Assembly (NCBI GenBank): GCA_026225055.1
Contig: JAMFSA010000118.1
Location: 1 to 63,981 of the forward strand
Direction of reading: 5' to 3'
DNA: 63,981 nt
DNA from: Mucilaginibacter xinganensis
GTDB lineage: Bacteria > Bacteroidota > Bacteroidia > Sphingobacteriales > Sphingobacteriaceae
Shown: one piece after another, positions 53,367 through 59,375 of the stretch
Numbering within the stretch: position 1 is the first letter of the stretch
How the letters are laid out: the number at the start of each line of letters is the position of its first letter
Translations under genes and position numbers: made by a program
The notes under the pieces: model-generated
Seen by the model: only the letters and a program-made list of their open reading frames with translations
Told to the model about the DNA's origin: nothing
The model's database searches: none

Positions 53367-53404
53367 TGTTATACAATTGATGATATAAGTTGCATAATTC
53401 ACAC
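53367..53404 (-). promoter_or_regulatory. 38-bp conserved promoter motif, copy before nuoA
   Basis: On the minus strand it begins GTGTGAATTATGCAACTTAT and ends AATTGTATAACA. It is one of four copies with constant length. No tandem FNR-type boxes precede nuoA, so complex I appears to be under this second regulatory input instead. Confidence 0.6.
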
Positions 53405-53538
53405 ATCGTTTACGATGGTTGATACCGGTTATTATACACTACCGGGGAAGCGCTGAACCCACTAAGCGTTGGTTTTATAGAAGAATGTTCTCAAAGTAAT
53501 TACGATGTTATTATGGCGCATTAATTTTCCGGGTATGA

Positions 53539-53603
53539 TGATCAGCGACATTTAATTTCCTGACGCCTGTCATATTTTAACCAGCCGGGTTAAGGTAGCT
53601 TCG
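53539..53603 (+). promoter_or_regulatory. Tandem FNR-type boxes of the small protein-L,D-transpeptidase operon
   Basis: Distal box TGATCAGCGACA (53539-53550), proximal TGACGCCTGTCA (53561-53572), and -7 element TAGCTTCG (53596-53603). Spacing is 22 and 33 bp. Boxes are imperfect. The region 53290-53622 between nuoA and this gene holds only the two promoters. Confidence 0.6.
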
Positions 53604-53622
53604 ACAACTCAAATAATCTATT

Positions 53623-53793
53623 ATGAAAACGTCTTTCAATTCAAATATGCACCGCAATGTTTACCTTGTTGGCGGCGGCATAGCGGCTTTAGCCAGCGCG
53701 GCCTATTTCATTAATAAGGCGCCTATGCCGATGTACCATGGGGACCACGATCCCGGCATTTTATTCGATGCGATGAAAACTATGTTCCGCTAA
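53623..53793 (+). CDS. Small hypothetical protein with one hydrophobic segment (56 aa)
   Basis: 56-codon gene. Product MKTSFNSNMHRNVYLVGGGI... with one hydrophobic, glycine/alanine-rich stretch (residues about 13-30: VYLVGGGIAALASAAYFI), then a polar C-terminal part with MPMYHGDHDPG. The stop codon is immediately followed (one base) by the ATG of the L,D-transpeptidase, so they are translated from one message. It is the first gene after the tandem-box promoter. Function not known; the AALAS segment could be a membrane anchor or signal. Confidence 0.6.
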   Translation: MKTSFNSNMHRNVYLVGGGIAALASAAYFINKAPMPMYHGDHDPGILFDAMKTMFR

Positions 53794-53794
53794 T

Positions 53795-55417
53795 ATGCAA
53801 AATCAACTTAAAAAATATCTTTCCCTCTTGCTGATCATTGCCGGTTGTTCGCTGAACAGTTGCGGGCAGGAAATTAACCGGATGGTTAAAACTGATACGT
53901 CGGCTAAGGAGTGGGACCAAACTATCCCCGGCAACTTTAGCGGGCAGACAAAATCCGTTATGGATAGCACACTGCTGAATGCTTTTTTCGAAAGTTACCC
54001 TGATGTTAAAAATTACGCCGGCACGGTAAGGGATTTTTACAGGAAAAGAAACTATGCCTTTGCATGGTTTGACAATGGCAGGATAATCGAACAGGCCGAT
54101 AACCTTTCAAACCGGGTAATGAACCTGCAAACGGATGGCATTTATAAAACGATACCCTATCAAAAAGTCCTTGATTCCTTGCTTCATGGAATGAATGTTA
54201 AGTCAAATCAACTCCAGCCGGATACCCGGCTGGAGTTGATGCTCACTACCCAATATTTCGCCTTTGCAAAGCTTGCATGGAGAGGCATGAACACCTTAAC
54301 CAGTGATTCCGCCAAATGGTATGTGCCCAGAAAGAAGGTTAATTACAATGATTATTTAGACAGCCTTTCAAAATCGCCGGCAAAGAGATTATCCGCTGAT
54401 GAGCCGGTTTACCGTCAATATGAATTATTAAGGGGTTTCCTGAAAAAATACCGGGCATTGGATGCAAGTGATCATTGGCTGCCTGTTGAAAACAATGCTT
54501 TAATAAAGCCCGGTGATACGGCTGCTTCATTAATCAACATAAAAATAAGGTTATTCAGACTGGAGGATTTTCATGGCGACACCTTAAACCGCAGCTATGA
54601 TAATGAATTGGTAGCAGCGGTAAAACAATTTCAAAACCGGAACGGCCTGCTTAACAAAGCAACCATTATGGCTATGAACGTTCCCTTAAAAATCCGCATA
54701 AAGCAGATCCTGGTCAACATGGAACGCAGCCGCTGGCTTCCCGTGAGTCTGAATTCGGATTACCTGGCCGTTAATATCCCTGAGTTTAAACTGCATGTCT
54801 ATCATGCCGATAGTTTGCTTTGGAGCTGTAACGTGGTCGTTGGTCAGTCCGTTCATCAAACTACCGTATTTTATGGTGAAATCAAGTACGTGGTTTTCAG
54901 CCCCTACTGGAATATACCGCAAAGCATTGTGCTCAAGGAAATCATTCCGGGCATAAAGAAAGATCCGGATTATATCAGGAAGCATGATATGGAAATAACA
55001 AGCTATCAAGGCAAAACGCCGATCGTCAGGCAGAAACCGGGTCCTATGAATTCATTAGGGCTCGTCAAATTTCTGTTCCCGAACAGTTACGATATTTATT
55101 TACACGACACTCCAATGAAATCCCTATTCGGGGAAACCTCCAGGGCATTTAGCCATGGATGCATCCGCGTGGTAGAACCTGCAAAACTGACAAACTTCCT
55201 GCTTAAAAACAACGATGAGTGGAATCCTGAAAAAATAGACCAGGCAATGCATTCCGGCAAAGAACGCTACGTGACCTTAAAACAAAAGGTACCGGTTTTT
55301 ATCGCCTATTTTACGGCGTTTACCGATCGGAACGGATTGCTCAACTTCAGGAAGGATATCTACAACCTGAATGATCACCTGGCTTCCATGCTCATTTCCG
55401 GAGGCGGCCAATATTAA
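53795..55417 (+). CDS. L,D-transpeptidase (YcbB/LdtD type) lipoprotein
   Basis: 540-aa murein L,D-transpeptidase. N-terminal signal with lipobox-like LLIIAGCSLNSCG, a long scaffold domain with RNYAFAWFDNG, a peptidoglycan-binding repeat near residue 265 (ELVAAVKQFQNRNGLL) and the YkuD catalytic domain: YLAVNIPEFKLHVY..., with the catalytic motif HDTPMKSLFGETSRAFSHGCIRV (Cys in SHGC, preceded by His in YLHDTP). This size is that of LdtD/YcbB, which makes 3-3 cross-links in stationary phase or envelope stress. Preceded by a 56-aa gene; followed by a 38-bp palindrome that holds the next promoter's boxes. Confidence 0.88.
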   Translation: MQNQLKKYLSLLLIIAGCSLNSCGQEINRMVKTDTSAKEWDQTIPGNFSGQTKSVMDSTLLNAFFESYPDVKNYAGTVRDFYRKRNYAFAWFDNGRIIEQADNLSNRVMNLQTDGIYKTIPYQKVLDSLLHGMNVKSNQLQPDTRLELMLTTQYFAFAKLAWRGMNTLTSDSAKWYVPRKKVNYNDYLDSLSKSPAKRLSADEPVYRQYELLRGFLKKYRALDASDHWLPVENNALIKPGDTAASLINIKIRLFRLEDFHGDTLNRSYDNELVAAVKQFQNRNGLLNKATIMAMNVPLKIRIKQILVNMERSRWLPVSLNSDYLAVNIPEFKLHVYHADSLLWSCNVVVGQSVHQTTVFYGEIKYVVFSPYWNIPQSIVLKEIIPGIKKDPDYIRKHDMEITSYQGKTPIVRQKPGPMNSLGLVKFLFPNSYDIYLHDTPMKSLFGETSRAFSHGCIRVVEPAKLTNFLLKNNDEWNPEKIDQAMHSGKERYVTLKQKVPVFIAYFTAFTDRNGLLNFRKDIYNLNDHLASMLISGGGQY

Positions 55418-55464
55418 TACATTAAATCCAGGGCAGAAGAAAAAATCGGCCATTATCACCGATT

Positions 55465-55531
55465 AATGACGGTCATCATATCATGATATGATGACCGTCA
55501 TTTTCTATGCGGCCCTTTGCCTGCACCTTTG
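55465..55531 (+). promoter_or_regulatory. Perfect 38-bp palindrome holding both FNR-type boxes, with -7 element, before the BON-membrane protein-ADH operon
   Basis: A perfect 38-bp palindrome (55465-55502, arms of 19 bases, centre between 55483 and 55484). It contains the distal box TGACGGTCATCA (55467-55478) and the proximal box TGATGACCGTCA (55489-55500), which are each other's reverse complements, with centres 22 bp apart. The -7 element CACCTTTG is at 55524-55531, 33 bp from the proximal centre. The hairpin could additionally act as a terminator of the preceding gene (TTTT follows), so the sequence may be dual-purpose. Confidence 0.7.
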
Positions 55532-55555
55532 TCTGGAATTAATCCTATTACTACT

Positions 55556-56215
55556 ATGAAAAACAATCAGGAATTAGCAAGGGACATAGCTGCGGCCATT
55601 CACTGGGAACCTTTAATGAATGGAACTGAAATTCATGTGACCGCTATAGATGGAGTGATAACCCTTACCGGGATTGTTGACAGTTACCTTAAAAAATACA
55701 AGGCTGAAGATATTGCTAAAGGTATTATTGGCGTAAAAGCTGTTGTTGAAAAAATTGAAATCAAGTTTAATAACGATGATGAAAAGAACGATAACACCAT
55801 TGCTGTTGAAATCATCAATGCTTTGAAAGCCGATGGGCGCGTTCCGCATGACCGGATCAAGGTCAGGGTAGAAAATGGCTGGGTCACCCTGGAAGGCGAT
55901 TTACCCTGGAACTATCAGAAAGAAGCAGCAACTGCTGCGGTAAGGCATCTCCAGGGAATTAAAGTATTCACCAATGATATCAGGATACAGCCTGAAAGCC
56001 AGGATGAAATTGAACAGGAGGACATCGAGCGGGCGCTTCGCATGAATTCATCCATGGACGACCAGGATATCCAGGTTTATGTAAACGAAAATAATGTAAC
56101 GCTAAATGGCGTAGTCAACTCCTATTTCCAGAAAGATGAAGCAGAAAGAATCGCCTGGAACGCCCCCGGTATCGCGACGGTGAAAAATGAATTGTCCATA
56201 GATTTTAAAGATTAG
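55556..56215 (+). CDS. Three-BON-domain protein (second paralogue)
   Basis: 219-aa protein with three BON domains like that of 18689-19348: MKNNQELARDIAAAIHWEPL, then GVITLTGIVDSYLKKYKAEDIA, GWVTLEGDLPWNYQKEAATAAV and NNVTLNGVVNSYFQKDEAERIAW. Start at ATG 55556 (upstream in-frame codons lie over the promoter). First gene of a unit with a membrane protein (5-bp gap) and an alcohol dehydrogenase. The three paralogues share most residues and probably arose by duplication. Confidence 0.88.
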   Translation: MKNNQELARDIAAAIHWEPLMNGTEIHVTAIDGVITLTGIVDSYLKKYKAEDIAKGIIGVKAVVEKIEIKFNNDDEKNDNTIAVEIINALKADGRVPHDRIKVRVENGWVTLEGDLPWNYQKEAATAAVRHLQGIKVFTNDIRIQPESQDEIEQEDIERALRMNSSMDDQDIQVYVNENNVTLNGVVNSYFQKDEAERIAWNAPGIATVKNELSIDFKD

Positions 56216-56220
56216 CGATC

Positions 56221-56622
56221 ATGAGTATATTAACGCAAATACTCTGGCTGGTCTTACTGGCTATCCCTATCGCCTGTATTGCCTGGACGGTTACCCATGA
56301 GGAAGTATTCCGGGAACCCAGGGAATATTGTATTAAACGCAGCAAGGAAGGTAAAACATTATTAGAGCGAAAGTTTTTTTACCTGTTTACTTGTGAATAC
56401 TGCTTCAGCCATTATGTAACCATTATCTTTTTGTGCTTAACCGGTTATAAGTTATTGATGGATAACTGGATAGGTTATATCATCGCGGGTTTTGCACTGG
56501 TTTACGTGGCGAATGCTTATATGAGTTTGTTCGGGCTAATCCGTCAGGATATCGTCAAGGATAAAACTGAAATAAAAATAATGGAGATAACTTCAGAAAA
56601 AGCAAAAACCCCGGCCCCATGA
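56221..56622 (+). CDS. Hypothetical membrane protein with CEYC motif
   Basis: 133 aa. An N-terminal helix (ILTQILWLVLLAIPIACIAWTV), a hydrophilic region with FREPREYCIKRSKEGKTLLERKFFYLFTCEYCFSHYV and two more hydrophobic segments. The pattern TCEYCFSHYVTIIF recalls small membrane proteins with a Cys pair near the membrane; family unknown. Its stop overlaps the ADH start by 4 bp. Confidence 0.65.
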   Translation: MSILTQILWLVLLAIPIACIAWTVTHEEVFREPREYCIKRSKEGKTLLERKFFYLFTCEYCFSHYVTIIFLCLTGYKLLMDNWIGYIIAGFALVYVANAYMSLFGLIRQDIVKDKTEIKIMEITSEKAKTPAP

Positions 56623-57653
56623 AAGAAGTAAAGAATAGTCAAGAATCATCATTAACCATTCGTACCATGCGCGCTATGGTTATGGAAGTACCGGGCCAGC
56701 CTTTAATAGAGAAAACTATCCCCTTACCTGTTCCATCCACCAAACAGGTGCTGGTTAAAATCATTGCCTGCGGCGTTTGCCGAACCGACCTGCATATTAT
56801 GGACAGTGAACTGAGCCAGCCTAAACTACCATTGATTCCCGGTCACGAGATTGTTGGAACAGTAGTCAAATTGGGTGACGGTGTTAAGAAACTAAAAATA
56901 GGCGACCTGGTTGGTATACCATGGCTTGGCTTCGCCTGCGGGCATTGCAAGTACTGTAAAAGAGAACAGGAGAACCTATGTGAAAACGCCCTGTTCACCG
57001 GTTATACGATGGATGGCGGTTATGCGGAATACACAGCTGCTTTCGAAGATTTTTGTTTTTCGCTTCCCGCCATGTATGGTAACCCATCCGGCGCGCCGTT
57101 GTTATGCGCGGGCCTGATCGGGTACCGTTCCTATACGATGACCGGTCCGAATGCAGACAAGATCGGCCTTTACGGTTTTGGTGCCGCAGCGCATATTTTA
57201 ATCCAGGTGGCGTTACACCAGGGCAAAAAAATATATGCCTTTACCAGGGATGGGGATGTAGATGCGCAGAAATTTGCCAAAGAGTTAGGTGCCACGTGGG
57301 CGGGAGATTCCACGGTAACGCCCCCTGAATTACTGGATGCTTCTATCATTTTTGCTCCGGTCGGTTCACTGGTCCCAAAAGCGCTTAAAGATCTGGACAA
57401 AGGCGGAAGCGTGATTTGTGGCGGCATTCATATGAGCGATATCCCATCGTTTCCTTACGAGCTTTTATGGGAGGAAAGGATGATCCGTTCGGTAGCCAAT
57501 CTTACCCGGAAGGACGGCTGGGATTTTATTGCATTGGCAGCCCAGGTACCGGTAAAAAGCGAAACTACTTTATTCCCGCTTGAGAAAGCCAATGAAGCAC
57601 TGGCGGCTGTAAGAGATGGCCAGGTACAGGGAGCGGTGGTATTAGTAATGTAA
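56619..57653 (+). CDS. Zinc-binding alcohol dehydrogenase family protein
   Basis: 344-aa medium-chain dehydrogenase, paralogue of the protein at 37587-38621. Catalytic zinc region CGVCRTDLHIMDSELSQPKLPLIPGHE; structural zinc CGHCKYCKREQENLC; Rossmann region GLYGFGAAAHILIQVALHQG, where the usual GxGxxG reads GFGAAA. It matches the branch of zinc-dependent ADH often found with stress genes in Bacteroidota. Cofactor preference cannot be seen. Third gene of the BON2 unit. Confidence 0.88.
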   Translation: MKEVKNSQESSLTIRTMRAMVMEVPGQPLIEKTIPLPVPSTKQVLVKIIACGVCRTDLHIMDSELSQPKLPLIPGHEIVGTVVKLGDGVKKLKIGDLVGIPWLGFACGHCKYCKREQENLCENALFTGYTMDGGYAEYTAAFEDFCFSLPAMYGNPSGAPLLCAGLIGYRSYTMTGPNADKIGLYGFGAAAHILIQVALHQGKKIYAFTRDGDVDAQKFAKELGATWAGDSTVTPPELLDASIIFAPVGSLVPKALKDLDKGGSVICGGIHMSDIPSFPYELLWEERMIRSVANLTRKDGWDFIALAAQVPVKSETTLFPLEKANEALAAVRDGQVQGAVVLVM

Positions 57654-57665
57654 GCAATTTTCATA

Positions 57666-57686
57666 AAAAAACACTTCCTGTTTTTT
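57666..57686 (+). terminator. Possible weak terminator after the second ADH gene
   Basis: AAAAAACA (57666-57673), loop CTTCC, TGTTTTTT (57679-57686). AT-rich stem with T run; only a weak hairpin, twelve bases after the stop. Confidence 0.4.
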
Positions 57687-57809
57687 CTCCCCTATAAAAA
57701 GGCGCTGATTGCAAAAAAGGCAGCTATTTTCAATTGTACACCGGGCAAGTTGATTAACCTGAATAACGGCGTATCAACTCACCTTTCATTTCTTAAACGC
57801 TAAACGTTT

Positions 57810-57874
57810 TGATTTCAATCATTTTCAGACATGATAGGTGTCATTTCTCCCCTGCCCGAATAACCACAAGTTTG
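57810..57874 (+). promoter_or_regulatory. Tandem FNR-type boxes of the third BON gene
   Basis: Distal perfect box TGATTTCAATCA (57810-57821), proximal TGATAGGTGTCA (57832-57843), and -7 element CAAGTTTG (57867-57874). Spacing is 22 and 33 bp. Confidence 0.72.
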
Positions 57875-57922
57875 TGCCAATCAAAATGGCATAAATTATA
57901 AACCATTAAAAGAAAGAAAACG

Positions 57923-58582
57923 ATGAAAAGCAATGAAGATTTGCAAAAAGACATCCAGGACGCTATCAAATGGGAACCGTTGTTGAATGCAGCAGAAATC
58001 GGCGTTATTGCTAAAGACGGTGTCATCACCCTTTCAGGTACGGTTGACAGCTATGCCAAGAAATCTGAGGCGGAGAAAGCGGCCAAAAGCGTAACAGGAG
58101 TTAAAGCTGTAGTGGAACAAATCGAAATCAGGTTTGGCAGCTATGGTAAAAAGACCGACACGGAGATTGCAGAAGATATATTAAATGCTTTTGCATCGAA
58201 CTGGGAAGTCCCTGATGATAAAGTAAAGGTTAAAGTCGAGGATGGCTGGGTTACTTTGGAGGGTGAATTGAAGTGGAATTTCCAAAAAGATGCAGCTAAA
58301 AAATCAGTTAACAACCTTGTTGGTGTAATTGGCGTGATCAATAACATCACTATCAAACCTGAAAGCCATGATGAAGTGGAAAGAAAAGGCATTGAGCGTG
58401 CGCTTGAACGCAACTGGTCCATCGGTGACCAGGATATCCAGGTCAAAGTCTCGGGCAGCAAAGTTACCTTAAATGGTACTGTTCATTCGTTTTATGAAAG
58501 GGATGAAGCTGACCGTATCGCCTGGAATGCTCCGGGTGTTTGTATCGTCGATAATGAACTGGTCATAGAATACGCGGATTAA
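57923..58582 (+). CDS. Three-BON-domain protein (third paralogue)
   Basis: 219-aa protein with three BON domains: MKSNEDLQKDIQDAIKWEPL, GVITLSGTVDSYAKKSEAEKAA, GWVTLEGELKWNFQKDAAKKSV and KVTLNGTVHSFYERDEADRIAW. As with the other two, no signal peptide. A single-gene unit by its own promoter, followed by a short hairpin (58599-58618). Likely envelope or polymer binding; BON domains usually bind phospholipids. Confidence 0.88.
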   Translation: MKSNEDLQKDIQDAIKWEPLLNAAEIGVIAKDGVITLSGTVDSYAKKSEAEKAAKSVTGVKAVVEQIEIRFGSYGKKTDTEIAEDILNAFASNWEVPDDKVKVKVEDGWVTLEGELKWNFQKDAAKKSVNNLVGVIGVINNITIKPESHDEVERKGIERALERNWSIGDQDIQVKVSGSKVTLNGTVHSFYERDEADRIAWNAPGVCIVDNELVIEYAD

Positions 58583-58598
58583 CATAATAAAAGTAAAC

Positions 58599-58618
58599 AG
58601 GAGGGCTATTATCCTCCT
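58599..58618 (+). terminator. Short hairpin after the third BON gene
   Basis: AGGAGG (58599-58604) and CCTCCT (58613-58618), loop of eight bases, then ATTTATT. May be a weak terminator. Contains an anti-Shine-Dalgarno-like pairing with itself. Confidence 0.4.
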
Positions 58619-58659
58619 ATTTATTCCATAACGGCTCACAGACTTTTAACCAAATAGCA

Positions 58660-58884
58660 ATGCAAAACTTTGAAGAAATAAATCCTGAAACTATTGATTC
58701 AGCTATAGATCTGCTGAAGAACAAAATTGATGCCTGGTGTAATAAAAGCTGCAGCGAACGTGCCGCATCCCTGCATATCATTGCAGACCAGGTTCGCTTT
58801 AAATCGGATGAGCTTTCCAAGCTGATCACGTTTGAAGTTGACAAGTTACTGGCCCAGAGTTATGCCGAAGTAGCATTAAGGTAA
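58660..58884 (+). pseudogene. N-terminal fragment of an aldehyde dehydrogenase
   Basis: A 74-aa frame matching residues about 16-90 of the full enzyme encoded 490 bp downstream: FEEINPETIDSAIDLLKNKI versus FEEMTPDVINAAITQAENTF; HIIADQVRFKSDELSKLITF versus HRVAQIMRAKSAQLSELITL; VDKLLAQSYAEVALR versus MGKLFAQSEGEIALS. It then stops at 58884. The catalytic and cofactor domains are missing, so it cannot work as a dehydrogenase. It is most simply a degraded duplicate, or alternatively a retained small protein, as it keeps an ATG and an intact frame. Confidence 0.75.
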
Positions 58885-58936
58885 AAACGGCAAGATTTGC
58901 TAACGTAAATTTTCGATTAACATAAAAAAAACAATC

Positions 58937-59164
58937 ATGATGTATTATAATAATTATTGGGGCATGGACCTCATTTGGTGGTGTGCATGGGTCTTCATGC
59001 TTATATGGATATTTGCTATACCTTACAATATCCCGGGGCAGCGCAACAAAAAAGATTCCCCGCTCGACGTTTTATTGAAACGATTCGCAGTCGGTGAAAT
59101 CGGTAAGGAAGAGTACCATGAAAGAAAAAAGATCATAGAAATTGAAATGATCAAACAGAGTTAA
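58937..59164 (+). CDS. SHOCT-domain small membrane protein (paralogue of 19409-19630)
   Basis: 75-aa protein with a tryptophan-rich hydrophobic helix (YYNNYWGMDLIWWCAWVFML) and a SHOCT tail (DSPLDVLLKRFAVGEIGKEEYHERKKI). It aligns along its whole length with the product of 19409-19630. It lies 52 bp after the aldehyde dehydrogenase fragment. No tandem boxes directly before it. Confidence 0.88.
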   Translation: MMYYNNYWGMDLIWWCAWVFMLIWIFAIPYNIPGQRNKKDSPLDVLLKRFAVGEIGKEEYHERKKIIEIEMIKQS

Positions 59165-59256
59165 AGTTCCCTTTATTAGATACTGTAGCATGGCATCCTG
59201 GGGCTTACACAAAATATAGCGGTTCAATTTACAGGCAGCAAAATAAGTGTCAGTGT

Positions 59257-59321
59257 TGATTCAAATCATCTTTGAAAATGACCGGCATCATTTTACAGGC
59301 CGTGTTTATTGGGCAGATTTG
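59257..59321 (+). promoter_or_regulatory. Tandem FNR-type boxes of the aldehyde dehydrogenase gene
   Basis: Distal perfect box TGATTCAAATCA (59257-59268), proximal TGACCGGCATCA (59279-59290), and -7 element CAGATTTG (59314-59321). Spacing is 22 and 33 bp. Confidence 0.72.
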
Positions 59322-59375
59322 TTCCGGTAATTCAAGCGTAAAAAATGCACTTGTAAATCAATTATCAAAACTAAA

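Noticed and set aside
53362..53400. TTGATGATATAAG as an FNR-type box before nuoA
   Set aside because: It does not fit TGAT-N4-ATCA and lies within the 38-bp motif, which explains it better.
55465..55502. Palindrome taken as a plain terminator
   Set aside because: It matches the paired-box arrangement exactly, so a regulatory role is the better explanation, although a terminator role cannot be excluded.
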